A stretch of 64,000 nt of DNA. It comes from a virus. This document shows, in pieces, positions 25,142 to 34,756 of the stretch. Each line of letters begins with the position of its first letter. Position 1 is the first letter of the stretch. The translations under genes were made by a program, and so were the position numbers. Below the pieces are notes generated by a model. The model saw only the letters and a program-made list of their open reading frames with translations. It did no database searches and was not told where the DNA came from. The stretch covers positions 64,001-128,000 of IMG/VR virus record IMGVR_UViG_3300027749_005140. One strand, written 5' to 3'.

Positions 25142-26015
25142 AATAAAAGTAAAAGTTGTCTGTGATTGGGATAGTGACTACAATATCTCTAATATATTTA
25201 GAGATATATGGTACAATGATGACGTATCTAAAAGTATAGACCTTGTTTATAATGATGTATATGATTATTTAATAATATTAAATAAATATAAACATCAAAT
25301 AAAATGTCCTATTGAGAATCGTATAGTATTTATAATGGAACCTTCTTGGAGTCAAAATTGGGATAGAAACTTAGGATCTTATGTTTCAAAGATATACTCA
25401 CATATAAACTTTGATCAAAAATGTCAATTTAACCCATCGGTTATGACTACACACCTTTTTCCTAAACCGATAAATATTGGTGAGATACAGTATGTTGAGA
25501 ATAACATAAATACCATATCTAATACTAAATATGATAAAACTAAGAAGTTATCGATAGTAGTATCCAACATTAGTGGTTACAAAAGATATAACTTTGTACA
25601 AAATTTATTAAATAGTGATTTAGAGTTTGATATGTATGGTAGAGGTTGGAACATAACTGATAGAAGATATAAAGGATATGTTGAAAACAAATTAGATGCC
25701 ATAAAAGATTATCAATTCTCTATATGTATGGAAAATTCTGTTGAAGATGGTTATATAACCGAAAAATTCATAGACTCAATTCTGTGTGAAACAGTACCTA
25801 TTTATTATGGCTCAAAGGGTGTAGAAAATTGGTATGGTGATTGCTTTGAATATATAGATGTTGAAAATGATTCTATTGATAAAATTAAAGAAATAGTAAG
25901 TGGTGACAAAGTTTATAACTTTGATAAAGCAAAAGATTTCTATTTGAATATAAATAATCCATTTAATATTCTACTAAAATATATAAATAATAATGACACT
26001 AACAATAACACATAA
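25134..26015 (+). CDS. GT10-family alpha-1,3/4-fucosyltransferase
   Basis: 293 residues. YQFSICMENSVEDGYITEKF and then LCETVPIYYGS form the GDP-fucose-binding signature of GT10 (compare FSIAFENS..GYITEKF..A..AGTVPIYYG). The N-terminal acceptor domain with FIMEPSWSQNWDR is divergent. It should use the GDP-L-fucose made by Gmd and Fcl encoded at the head of the same operon, which links donor synthesis and transfer. The acceptor, whether a phage or host glycan, is unknown. Overlaps both neighbours. Confidence 0.85.
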   Translation: MDKIKVKVVCDWDSDYNISNIFRDIWYNDDVSKSIDLVYNDVYDYLIILNKYKHQIKCPIENRIVFIMEPSWSQNWDRNLGSYVSKIYSHINFDQKCQFNPSVMTTHLFPKPINIGEIQYVENNINTISNTKYDKTKKLSIVVSNISGYKRYNFVQNLLNSDLEFDMYGRGWNITDRRYKGYVENKLDAIKDYQFSICMENSVEDGYITEKFIDSILCETVPIYYGSKGVENWYGDCFEYIDVENDSIDKIKEIVSGDKVYNFDKAKDFYLNINNPFNILLKYINNNDTNNNT

Positions 26016-26796
26016 TGCGGGATTTTTCTCCTGTTGTACTATAAGACTTATAGAAATAGTAAATTTCTTTAACAAAAATAAAAATCTACCTACTATTGTT
26101 GACTCTTCAAGACAATTTGACTTTTATAAATCAAAACCAGAAGATTTATCTAAATTTTACTTCACCGAAAAAGAAAATAATATAGAATATAACATTGATA
26201 TAAAATTATCAAAAACTGATGATGAAGAACAATTCTCAGACTATAAACTATTAAATATTATCGATATAAATCCATTTGTTGAAAAGTACTTTAATTTATC
26301 TAATGAAGTAAACTCTATGGTATTAGAAATGGAACAAAAGTATAATATAGATTATGAAAATACTATTGCTGTATTTTATAGAGGTAATGATAAGGTTAAA
26401 GAAACTAATATTGGTTCATATGATGAATTTCTAAATAAAACACTTGAAATTTCTAATAGTAATCCAGAAAAGAAAATAATAATACAAACAGACGATCAAG
26501 GTTTTCTAAATTATTGTAAAGATAAGATAGATAATAGTAAAATTATAGTTTTTGATGAGATACCAAGTATAAACTCTAACCCTACTATGGCGGTACACCA
26601 TATTATTAGACCAGATGATAAAAAAATATTTGCTGCATACTTTCTAGCAATAACAAAAATCGTATCAAAATCTAATATATTGATAACACATTCTGGAAAT
26701 TGTGGTATGTGGGCAATATTACTTAGAGGTAATACTAATAATGTACATCAGTACTTAAATAGTATCTATAAACCACAATCAGATGGTTGGATATAA
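25993..26796 (+). CDS. Fucosyltransferase-superfamily-like GT-B protein
   Basis: 267 residues. IAVFYRGNDKVKETNIGS, IIIQTDDQGFL and ILITHSGNCGMWAILLRG follow the order of nucleotide-binding motifs in GT-B enzymes related to GT11/GT23-type fucosyltransferases (H/Y-x-R-x-D ... TDD ... S-x-x-S/G). The match is by pattern only. It overlaps the GT10 gene by 23 nt. Confidence 0.4.
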   Translation: MTLTITHNAGFFSCCTIRLIEIVNFFNKNKNLPTIVDSSRQFDFYKSKPEDLSKFYFTEKENNIEYNIDIKLSKTDDEEQFSDYKLLNIIDINPFVEKYFNLSNEVNSMVLEMEQKYNIDYENTIAVFYRGNDKVKETNIGSYDEFLNKTLEISNSNPEKKIIIQTDDQGFLNYCKDKIDNSKIIVFDEIPSINSNPTMAVHHIIRPDDKKIFAAYFLAITKIVSKSNILITHSGNCGMWAILLRGNTNNVHQYLNSIYKPQSDGWI

Positions 26797-26812
26797 ACTA
26801 AATGTGAATTAA

Positions 26813-27628
26813 ATGAAAATAGCTTTATTACTAACTGGGCAACTTAGAACATTTGATCATGAACTTGTAAAAAAAAGTTGGAAAAAATTTATGGATGAAT
26901 ACGATGTAGAAATATTTGGTTGTTTCTGGTCTAATAGAGGCCAAAGTATTTTTTCAACTGAACAAAAATTAAATGATAATATAGATATTAATGAAAAAAT
27001 TGAAATAGATTATGTAAAAAGTATTCTTAATACAAATAATATAACTTTATTTGATTATGATGAATGGTTACAAAGAGATGAAGTTATTTCTTGGAAAAAT
27101 AAATATGATTTTGATACAAAATATTTTAACCCTTTATTTGCAAATTCTTTTCTTAGAGAAGAGTCGTATAAACTATTAGAATTAAGTAATAAACAATATA
27201 ATTCAGTTATTTCATCTCGACCAGATATTATTTTAACAAGAAAACCACCTGAATACCTATTTGAAGGTACAAATACTATTTGGCACCAAAGGTATCATTT
27301 TAAAGATATTATTTATAGTACTTTTTTTTCATCAAATCAAACAACTATGGAGAAAATTTGTAAATTTTATAGTAGTAATTTGATTGATGAATCAATTAAA
27401 TCACCTCATAATAGATATAACAATATATTAGAGCATTGTGGAGTAATGTATTCATACATAAAACTTTTGAATTTGGATGATAAATCTTATATAGGTACTC
27501 TTTTTGCAGAACCTTTTAGGACTACAGAGACCTTGAATATTGAAAATATAAGAGAGAGTATCAGACTAAATCAAAATAATCTAGGTATGGATTTTGATAA
27601 AAACTGGTTTCCACTTTTTGAAAATTAA
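26813..27628 (+). CDS. Glycosyltransferase-like paralog 1 (LLTGQLRTF, SRPD)
   Basis: 271 residues. It opens MKIALLLTGQLRTFDHELV, continues with DVEIFGCFW and has YNSVISSRPDIILT. These mark a family with three more copies at 29405, 31187 and 31940. The R-x-D pair and D-x-F strand suggest a GT-A-like nucleotide-sugar site. The family is common in large viruses; no activity is known to me. Confidence 0.55.
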   Translation: MKIALLLTGQLRTFDHELVKKSWKKFMDEYDVEIFGCFWSNRGQSIFSTEQKLNDNIDINEKIEIDYVKSILNTNNITLFDYDEWLQRDEVISWKNKYDFDTKYFNPLFANSFLREESYKLLELSNKQYNSVISSRPDIILTRKPPEYLFEGTNTIWHQRYHFKDIIYSTFFSSNQTTMEKICKFYSSNLIDESIKSPHNRYNNILEHCGVMYSYIKLLNLDDKSYIGTLFAEPFRTTETLNIENIRESIRLNQNNLGMDFDKNWFPLFEN

Positions 27629-27643
27629 AAAAATAAAAATTAT

Positions 27644-28585
27644 ATGAAAATCGCTTTACATGATAACTCTCTGTCAATAAGAGGAACTACAGTTGCACTT
27701 TATGATTATGCAGAATATTTAACAAATAAATTCGGATACGAATGTATCATCTTGTATAACAAAGCCAGTAATAATAATGACTCTGATGTAATAAATAACA
27801 AATTCTCTAAATTTAAAGTTATTGGTTATCAGAATATTTCCGAAATAGATGGATATTTAATAGAAAATAAATGTGATTACTTTTTTGTTATTAAAAGTGG
27901 TCAGTTTGATGGAGTAATAAGTAATGTTTGTAAAAATATTATAATGGCAGTCTCTGCTAACATTAATAGGAATGATATTCACGGTGATAAATATTATGTT
28001 TGTTCTCCTTGGTTAAGTAAAATTACTGGTATTGACTATGTTCCACATATGATTAATCTACCAGATGTAGATTCTAATTTAAGAAATGAATTAGGAATAC
28101 CTTCAGATGCAATAGTTTTCGGAAGAAATGGTGGATATGAGACCTTTGACCTAATTTTTGTTAAAGATGTAATAAGAGATATACTATCAATTAAGGAAAA
28201 TTATTACTTTATTTTTCAAAATACCGAAAAATTTATTGAACATCCAAGAGTAATTTGGCTAAGTCCAAATCCTGACTTAGAATATAAGGTAAAGTTTATC
28301 AACACATGTGATGCTCATTTACACTCTCGATATGTAGGTGAGTCTTTTGGACTTACTTGTGGTGAATTCTCCATAAAAAATAAGCCAGTTATAACATGGG
28401 CCGGATCTTCCGAGAGAAATCATATTGATATATTAGGAGAAAAGGCATTATTATATAATAACTATGATGACTTAATGAGTCTATTATTGAAATTTCCTAT
28501 TATAGAGAAGAATAACTGGAATTGCTATGCTAATTTTTTACCAGACTTGGTAATTGATAGATTTAAAAAAATGTACTTAGAATAA
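27644..28585 (+). CDS. GT4-type glycosyltransferase
   Basis: 313 residues, GT-B fold. The N-terminal MKIALHDNSLSIRGTTVAL resembles the G-G-x-x loop. FGRNGGYETFDLIFVKDVI and the C-terminal CDAHLHSRYVGESFGLTCGE, with an E-S-F-G-L-T/E-x7-E-like signature, then PVITWAGSSERNHIDILG are the donor-binding site of family GT4. Donor unknown. Confidence 0.75.
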   Translation: MKIALHDNSLSIRGTTVALYDYAEYLTNKFGYECIILYNKASNNNDSDVINNKFSKFKVIGYQNISEIDGYLIENKCDYFFVIKSGQFDGVISNVCKNIIMAVSANINRNDIHGDKYYVCSPWLSKITGIDYVPHMINLPDVDSNLRNELGIPSDAIVFGRNGGYETFDLIFVKDVIRDILSIKENYYFIFQNTEKFIEHPRVIWLSPNPDLEYKVKFINTCDAHLHSRYVGESFGLTCGEFSIKNKPVITWAGSSERNHIDILGEKALLYNNYDDLMSLLLKFPIIEKNNWNCYANFLPDLVIDRFKKMYLE

Positions 28586-29388
28586 TGAATTATGATGACC
28601 TAAACTGTACAGTAGTGACTGCACTTTATAATATAAACAGAGAAAATTGGCCAGACTATAAAAGACCTTGGCAAGAATATTTAAACTATTTCAAAAATAC
28701 TTTATCACTTAGATGTAAGTTTGTTATTTATGTAGAACCAGATTTAGTTGATTTTGTAACTGAAGTAAGAAAGGAAGTTGATCAAGACTTGAAATACACA
28801 AAAATAGTTCAAATGGAATTTAATCAATTACCTAAGTTTTATCTTAAAGACAGAATAGATAATGTAATGTCTTCTACCGAATATAGAAACACATTAGTTG
28901 ACCCAAACCCACCAGAGTATAATAATAGTAATTATTCAGTTTTAATACTTTCTAAAATGTTTTTAGTTGAGGATGCAATTGATAAAAACTTTTATAATAC
29001 TGATTACTATATGTGGTTAGATGGTGGTATCAGACATACTAGTTTTAGAACAGAAGATAAGTTTAAATTCTATCCCAATCCACTAAAAATTAATGATATT
29101 AGTGGAATAAGAATTTTATGTAGATTTAGACCAGAGGAATCTGATTTAGACATAAAACACTTCTATAAATCTCACAAAAATAGATTTGGTGCTGGTGTTA
29201 TAGTTGGTAAAAAAGAGCATATAAAAGAATTTAACATTAAAATAAATGATATATTAGAAGAAGCTCTACTAAATAATTTAATTGATAGTGAACAATCACT
29301 TCATACTGTTTGTTATTTAAGAAACAAAGAGATGTTTGATCTAATATATAATCAAGATTGGTTCTATCATTTTGATTATTACCTATAA
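28585..29388 (+). CDS. HtrL/YibB-like glycosyltransferase family protein
   Basis: 267 residues. TVVTALYNINRENWPDYKRP, W-x-E-Y-L-N-Y-F and TDYYMWLDGGIRHTSF follow the HtrL/YibB pattern (TIVTAYYDI ... W-x-D-x-G). HtrL lies in LPS core loci in enterics and is assumed to be a glycosyltransferase. Starts at the last base of the preceding stop. Confidence 0.65.
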   Translation: MNYDDLNCTVVTALYNINRENWPDYKRPWQEYLNYFKNTLSLRCKFVIYVEPDLVDFVTEVRKEVDQDLKYTKIVQMEFNQLPKFYLKDRIDNVMSSTEYRNTLVDPNPPEYNNSNYSVLILSKMFLVEDAIDKNFYNTDYYMWLDGGIRHTSFRTEDKFKFYPNPLKINDISGIRILCRFRPEESDLDIKHFYKSHKNRFGAGVIVGKKEHIKEFNIKINDILEEALLNNLIDSEQSLHTVCYLRNKEMFDLIYNQDWFYHFDYYL

Positions 29389-29404
29389 AAAATAAATATA
29401 ACCT

Positions 29405-30079
29405 ATGAAAGTTGCTATTTGTATATCTGGTCATGTTAGATCACTTGATAAATGTATTCAAAACATAAGAGAAAATATATTCTACCCGATAAAAAGTGAA
29501 TTCGATACTGATATATTTCTATCAACATGGTCTACTGATAAAGACTTATCTTTTTTAAATGAAGATAGTGTTACTATTGAAGTTGAACCTACAATAGACT
29601 TTAGAATGAATTCAAAAAATTATCTAAAATATCCAAACCTATGTTGTCAAACAACTTGTGATAATGCTACATCTATGTGGTATAAAGTTAAAAAATCTTT
29701 TGATATGACAAATGATGAACATCAGATAATAGTTAGAATTAGACCTGATGTTATCTATGATACTAAAATAGATTTAAGTCAAATAATTGATTCTTATTCT
29801 AATGATAATATCTACATGTCAGAATCACCAGGCCGATACTTAGAAGTAACTAAGGGTATGTTAGATCCATTCATATTTGGTAATAGAAAGGTTATGTCAA
29901 ACCTAATGAATACTTATAACAATATTGAAGAATATGTTAAAGATGATAATATAGTACATTGTATTGAAGGATTTTTATACGAGAATACAAAAAATAATAA
30001 ATTAGAAAGAATTGATTTCAAATACTCTATTCTTAGAGAGAATGGAAATATAGATAAGTGTTATATTGAGAATAAATAA
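29405..30079 (+). CDS. Glycosyltransferase-like paralog 2 (CISGHVRS, RIRPD)
   Basis: 224 residues. MKVAICISGHVRSLDKC and QIIVRIRPDVIYD place it in the same family as 26813, 31187 and 31940. Cys-rich centre (YPNLCCQTTCDN). Confidence 0.55.
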   Translation: MKVAICISGHVRSLDKCIQNIRENIFYPIKSEFDTDIFLSTWSTDKDLSFLNEDSVTIEVEPTIDFRMNSKNYLKYPNLCCQTTCDNATSMWYKVKKSFDMTNDEHQIIVRIRPDVIYDTKIDLSQIIDSYSNDNIYMSESPGRYLEVTKGMLDPFIFGNRKVMSNLMNTYNNIEEYVKDDNIVHCIEGFLYENTKNNKLERIDFKYSILRENGNIDKCYIENK

Positions 30080-30089
30080 AAAAATAATT

Positions 30090-31190
30090 ATGGCTAGAAG
30101 CAAATGTGTTCTTTGTGAAGATAAAATAGAAAAAATTCACACAATAAATAATATACCATCATTTATGGGTGTTGTTGAATCAAATACCAATATAGTAAAG
30201 AATGATATGGTAATTGGAGAATGTTTAAATTGTGGACTATTACAAAATATCAATCTATTAGATCCAGACTTGATTTACTTAAACAACCATAATACACAAG
30301 TTGTTGGTGATATATGGAAAAACCATTATGTAGAATTATCAGATTTTATAAAAGAAAATTCAAATGGTAATGTAATTTTTGAAATTGGTGATCCGTCAGC
30401 AAAACTAGCCAAAAAACTAAAGGATAATTATAAAAAATGGATTATTATAGAACCAAATACTGATACCAAAAGTTTTGACAATGTTGAGATAATTAAGGGT
30501 TTCTTCCAAGGAATAAATCCTACAAATTATATTGTATCAACAATTGTTCACTCTCATGTTCTTGAACACATGTATGAGCCGGTAGAATTTCTAAAAGAGT
30601 GTAATAATATCTTACAAGATGGTGGAGTTACTATATTTTCAATACCTAATATAAAGTGGTTGATGAATAATAAAGCTCTACCGACAGGTATATTACATTT
30701 TGAACACACATATTATATCAATGAAGACAATATTGAATATTTTTTAAATAAATCCGGCTTTGAATTAAATGAAATAAAATATTATAAAAATCATTCCTTA
30801 TTCATCAAAGCAACAAAAAAAGAATTATCTAATATAAATATTACTAAATCTAATAATAAAGATGTTTTTTTAGACTTGGTTCATTATTATGATGATAAAA
30901 TTAAAAATATAAATAATAAATTGTTAAAAAAAGAATATTATTTATATTCTGCTCACATAAACTCACAGTATATGATAAATAATGGAATTAGTAATAATAT
31001 AAAGGCTTTACTAGATAAATCAGAATCTAAAATAGGTAAAAAGTTGTATGGATATGACTATGATATATTATCACCAGATTCAATTAGTAATGATGAGTCA
31101 CCAATTGTATTGGCATCACATATGGGTGTATATTATGAAGAAATAAAAAATAATCTTTTAGAGATAAATAAAAATGTGATTGTATTATGA
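30090..31190 (+). CDS. C-methyltransferase-like protein with zinc-binding N-domain
   Basis: 366 residues from ATG at 30090. CVLCEDKIEK ... CLNCGLLQNINLL is the N-terminal zinc-binding pair of sugar C-methyltransferases (TylC3/NovU type). VIFEIGDPSAKLAKKLK is the SAM-binding motif, and SHVLEHMYEPVEFLKEC the post-motif. A C-terminal region, GKKLYGYDYDILSPDSISND, resembles their C-terminal domain but is shortened. Predicted to methylate a nucleotide sugar or glycan. The alternative TTG start at 30066 overlaps the previous gene and was not used. Confidence 0.7.
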   Translation: MARSKCVLCEDKIEKIHTINNIPSFMGVVESNTNIVKNDMVIGECLNCGLLQNINLLDPDLIYLNNHNTQVVGDIWKNHYVELSDFIKENSNGNVIFEIGDPSAKLAKKLKDNYKKWIIIEPNTDTKSFDNVEIIKGFFQGINPTNYIVSTIVHSHVLEHMYEPVEFLKECNNILQDGGVTIFSIPNIKWLMNNKALPTGILHFEHTYYINEDNIEYFLNKSGFELNEIKYYKNHSLFIKATKKELSNINITKSNNKDVFLDLVHYYDDKIKNINNKLLKKEYYLYSAHINSQYMINNGISNNIKALLDKSESKIGKKLYGYDYDILSPDSISNDESPIVLASHMGVYYEEIKNNLLEINKNVIVL

Positions 31191-31930
31191 GAGTAGCAGT
31201 TTGTTTATCAGGTCAATTGAGAAATTATAAAGAAACATTCCCATATTTTAAAAGTTTTATAATTGATGATCTATCACCAGATATATTTATTTATACAGAT
31301 AAGTATGATGTTGAAATAGAAAGATTATATAAACCAAAACATTTTGAATTTAACACTAATATTATAAATAATAACCTAGGCTATAAAAATACACATACGT
31401 CTACAAATGATATTAGCCTTTTAAATCAATTTTATAAAATTTCAGAGTGTAATAAATTAAAGTGTAAATATGAGGATGAAAATAAATTTAAGTATGATTT
31501 GGTAATTAGATGTAGACTTGATTCCTTCTTTATAAGAAAATTTAAAAAAGAAGAGCTTGAATTAAAAGATAATCAAGTTATGACACCTTGGGGTTGGGAT
31601 TTTAAATCTGTTTCAGAACATGCAGAGACTGATATTTTTGCATTAGGTAAATCAGAAGCAATGGATAAATACTCGTCAGTATTCGATAACTTAGATAAGT
31701 ATAAAAATGATATTATATTTCATCCAGAATCACTTATAGGTTATAATCTTTTTAGAGAAAATGTAGAAGTTAAAACATATGAGATTAACTTTCAATTTCA
31801 TTATCCTGAAATAGATGAGTTTGGTAATAATATTGATGTTAGTCAAAGAATACAAGAATTAAAAAACAATGGAGTTGAATATAGTCAAAATTTTTGGATG
31901 AATAAGATACTATATTATCCAATAAAATAA
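31187..31930 (+). CDS. Glycosyltransferase-like paralog 3 (CLSGQLRN, RCRLD)
   Basis: 247 residues. MRVAVCLSGQLRNYKETF, SPDIFIYTD and YDLVIRCRLDSFFIRK match the paralogous family. MTPWGWDFKSVSEHAETDIF is shared with viral homologues I recall. 4-nt overlap (ATGA) with the methyltransferase gene. Confidence 0.55.
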   Translation: MRVAVCLSGQLRNYKETFPYFKSFIIDDLSPDIFIYTDKYDVEIERLYKPKHFEFNTNIINNNLGYKNTHTSTNDISLLNQFYKISECNKLKCKYEDENKFKYDLVIRCRLDSFFIRKFKKEELELKDNQVMTPWGWDFKSVSEHAETDIFALGKSEAMDKYSSVFDNLDKYKNDIIFHPESLIGYNLFRENVEVKTYEINFQFHYPEIDEFGNNIDVSQRIQELKNNGVEYSQNFWMNKILYYPIK

Positions 31931-31939
31931 GTAAATAAT

Positions 31940-32605
31940 ATGAAAATTGCAGTTTTGTTAACAGGGAATATAAGAACATGGTCAGAGAGTAACTTATTTG
32001 ATTTTATTGATGTTGATGTTGACTATTTTATATCTACAACAAATAAAAAATATAATTATCATCCTTTTATTTCAAATAAATTTGGATATAATCATATAAA
32101 TGATTTAATAATATCTAACGATGATATAAAAAACATCTTCAACAATATAGACTATAAAGAACTAATTATAAATGATGATGATGAAATAAACGATGATGAT
32201 TTCTCGGTAAATATGAGAAACATTGATAGTTGTTATCATCAATTTAATAGAATAAAAAAAATTTTATACTATATTGAAGAACATGAGAAAGATTATGGAA
32301 AGTATGACCTAATTATTAAGACCAGATTAGATTTAAAATACTATGGAAAGTTAAGTCAATATTTAAACGTTGATAATTATATTTATACTTCTTTTGGTGA
32401 TGGTGATCCAAATGATACAATATTAATTTCAAAAAGAGATGATTTTTTTAATATTATCAATAATATTATGCTAGAATTTTATAATCAAGCTGATCAAAAT
32501 AGTCATTTGAATCCACCACATGGCCTATTACAATCAATGTTAAATAGATTTCAACTTCAAAATAGACCTAATAATATTGCAGAAATTATAAGACTTAAAT
32601 TATAA
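31940..32605 (+). CDS. Glycosyltransferase-like paralog 4 (LLTGNIRTW, KTRLD)
   Basis: 221 residues. MKIAVLLTGNIRTWSESN and YDLIIKTRLDLKYY give the same family signature. Middle part very Asp/Asn-rich (NDDDEINDDDF). Confidence 0.55.
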   Translation: MKIAVLLTGNIRTWSESNLFDFIDVDVDYFISTTNKKYNYHPFISNKFGYNHINDLIISNDDIKNIFNNIDYKELIINDDDEINDDDFSVNMRNIDSCYHQFNRIKKILYYIEEHEKDYGKYDLIIKTRLDLKYYGKLSQYLNVDNYIYTSFGDGDPNDTILISKRDDFFNIINNIMLEFYNQADQNSHLNPPHGLLQSMLNRFQLQNRPNNIAEIIRLKL

Positions 32606-32630
32606 TAAAAAGATAAAAAAATAATAGATT

Positions 32631-32951
32631 ATGAAGTTACACAAATTAGATAATATGTTTAAAGGTTGGTTTATAGGTGACTTTGAGCCAAGTTTATTTA
32701 ATGCAGACTTTGAAGTTGGTGTTAAAGAGTATAAATCCGGTGATAAAGAACAAAAACATTATCATAAACTGGCTAAAGAATTTACTGTGATAATATCGGG
32801 TAAGGTCAAGATGAATGATATTGAATATATAAAAGGAGATATAATACAAATTGACGAAAATGAATCTACGGATTTTGAGTGTATTGAAGATACAATAACT
32901 GTTGTTGTTAAAACAAAAAGTATAAAAAACGATAAATATATAAATGATTAA
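32631..32951 (+). CDS. Small cupin-fold protein
   Basis: 106 residues. KEQKHYHKLAKEFTVIISGKVKM followed by DIIQIDENESTDFECIED fits the two cupin motifs (H-x-H ... E ... G). Such proteins act as sugar isomerases/epimerases or binding modules in glycan loci; metal residues His and Glu are visible but the activity is not defined. Overlaps the next gene by 8 nt. Confidence 0.6.
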   Translation: MKLHKLDNMFKGWFIGDFEPSLFNADFEVGVKEYKSGDKEQKHYHKLAKEFTVIISGKVKMNDIEYIKGDIIQIDENESTDFECIEDTITVVVKTKSIKNDKYIND

Positions 32952-34302
32952 ATTAGTAATATTTGACCTAGATGGGGTTTTAATAGACACAAGAGAAATA
33001 CACTATGAAGTTTTGAATAAATCCTTACTTAGTATTGATGAGAAATACACTATATCACATAAAGACCACTTGTCTAAGTTTGATGGATTATCAACAAATA
33101 GAAAATTAGAAATACTTTCTAATGAAAGAGGTTTACCTAAAGAGTTGCATAAAGTAATTTGGGAAAAGAAACAAGAATTAACTATAATAGAGTTAGAAGA
33201 TAAAATTAAAAGATCTGATAAATTGATTAATATAATTAATATATTAAAGTCAAAAGATATTAAGGTTTATGTTGCATCTAACTCTATTAAAAAAACCATA
33301 GAAATATCACTTGATAAATTAGGAATATCAGATTTAATAGACGGATTCTTATCCAATGAAGATGTTCTAAGTCCTAAACCACATCCTGAAATTTATATGA
33401 GATGTATGATAAATGAAAAGGTTATGCCAAGTGAAACTTTAATTTTAGAAGACTCATATATTGGCAGATTATCCGCAATCTCATCTGGTGCAAATATTTG
33501 CTCAGTGAATAACCCAGATGATGTCACAATTGAAAAAATAGAGAAGTCATTAAAGAATGAATTAAGAGATATTAAGTGGCATGATGATAAGATGAATATT
33601 CTAATTCCAATGGCTGGGGCGGGTAGTAGATTTTCAAGTGCAGGATACACTTTTCCAAAACCTTTAATTGAAGTTGATGGAATACCAATGATTCAAGTAG
33701 TGATTGATAATTTAAACATAGATGCGAATTTCATATATATTGTTAGAAAAGAACATTATGATAAATTTAACTTAAAATCATTTCTAAATGTAATAACACC
33801 GAATTGTAAAATTATAATGGTTGATGAAGTAACTGAAGGTGCTTGTTGTACTACTTTACTTGCAGAAGAATATATCAATAATAATAACTCACTACTAATT
33901 GCAAACTCAGATCAATTTATAGAATGGGTATCTGGTGAATATTATCACTCTATAAATACAAATGGTATTGATGGTAGTATTTTAACATTTGAAAATACAC
34001 ACCCTAAATGGAGTTATGTTAAGTGTGATGACTATGGTAATGTTGTTGAACTAAAAGAAAAGGAAGTAATAAGTAATAATGCAACAGTTGGAATTTATTA
34101 CTGGAAATCCGGTGCAGAATATGTAAAGTATTCTAAACAGATGATAAGTAAAAATATAAGAGTAAATAATGAATTCTATGTTGCACCAGTATATAATGAA
34201 GCAATTCAAGATGGTAAGATAATTAAAACACATAGAATAAAAAAGATGTGGGGGTTAGGTACACCAGAAGACTTAGAATACTACTTAAAAAACTATAAAT
34301 AA
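32944..34302 (+). CDS. HAD phosphatase fused to sugar-nucleotidyltransferase
   Basis: In this 452-residue protein residues 1-205 are a HAD-family phosphatase of the beta-phosphoglucomutase type: FDLDGVLIDT (nucleophile Asp and acid/base Asp), VYVASNS, SPKPHPEIYM and LILEDSYIGRLSA. Residues 217-452 are a nucleotidyltransferase: ILIPMAGAGSRFSSAGYTFPK, ANSDQFIEW for the metal site, and WGLGTPEDLEYYL at the end. The two activities could successively handle a sugar phosphate and activate it. No equivalent single-gene fusion is known to me for fucose; the sugar is unidentified. Confidence 0.8.
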   Translation: MIKLVIFDLDGVLIDTREIHYEVLNKSLLSIDEKYTISHKDHLSKFDGLSTNRKLEILSNERGLPKELHKVIWEKKQELTIIELEDKIKRSDKLINIINILKSKDIKVYVASNSIKKTIEISLDKLGISDLIDGFLSNEDVLSPKPHPEIYMRCMINEKVMPSETLILEDSYIGRLSAISSGANICSVNNPDDVTIEKIEKSLKNELRDIKWHDDKMNILIPMAGAGSRFSSAGYTFPKPLIEVDGIPMIQVVIDNLNIDANFIYIVRKEHYDKFNLKSFLNVITPNCKIIMVDEVTEGACCTTLLAEEYINNNNSLLIANSDQFIEWVSGEYYHSINTNGIDGSILTFENTHPKWSYVKCDDYGNVVELKEKEVISNNATVGIYYWKSGAEYVKYSKQMISKNIRVNNEFYVAPVYNEAIQDGKIIKTHRIKKMWGLGTPEDLEYYLKNYK

Positions 34303-34303
34303 A

Positions 34304-34756
34304 ATGATTTATATAGCACATAGAGGAAATACCAATGGTAAGTTTGAATCTTATGAGAATGAACCAAATTATATTGATATGGCAATTAAAAAAGGATTTG
34401 ATGTAGAGATTGATATTTGGTGTATTGATAATCTAATATATCTTGGTCATGATAAACCACAATATGGTATAGACTTTGGATGGTTACGTGATAGAATAAC
34501 AAAATTGTGGATACATTGTAAAAATTTAGAAGCAATGATTCTATTAAAGAATTGTGGATATGATACTAATTATTTTTGGCATCAAGAAGATGACTTCACT
34601 ATTACTTCAATGGGTTATTTCTGGACATATCCTGGTAAAGAATTAAGTAGTAACTCGATTGCAGTGATGCCAGAGACTAAAGAATTTAAAGACATTGAAA
34701 AGGCATACGCAATATGTTCTGATTATGTAGAAAAAATAAAATTAGATAGTGAATAA
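34304..34756 (+). CDS. Glycerophosphodiesterase-like (PLC-type TIM-barrel) fragment-length protein
   Basis: 150 residues. MIYIAHRGN, ENEPNYIDMAIKKGFDVEID and LIYLGHDKPQYG contain the catalytic H-R and E-x-D pair of GDPD enzymes plus a later His. Normal enzymes exceed 230 residues, so this is a minimal or truncated barrel. Similar short forms occur in glycan gene groups of large viruses. Confidence 0.6.
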   Translation: MIYIAHRGNTNGKFESYENEPNYIDMAIKKGFDVEIDIWCIDNLIYLGHDKPQYGIDFGWLRDRITKLWIHCKNLEAMILLKNCGYDTNYFWHQEDDFTITSMGYFWTYPGKELSSNSIAVMPETKEFKDIEKAYAICSDYVEKIKLDSE

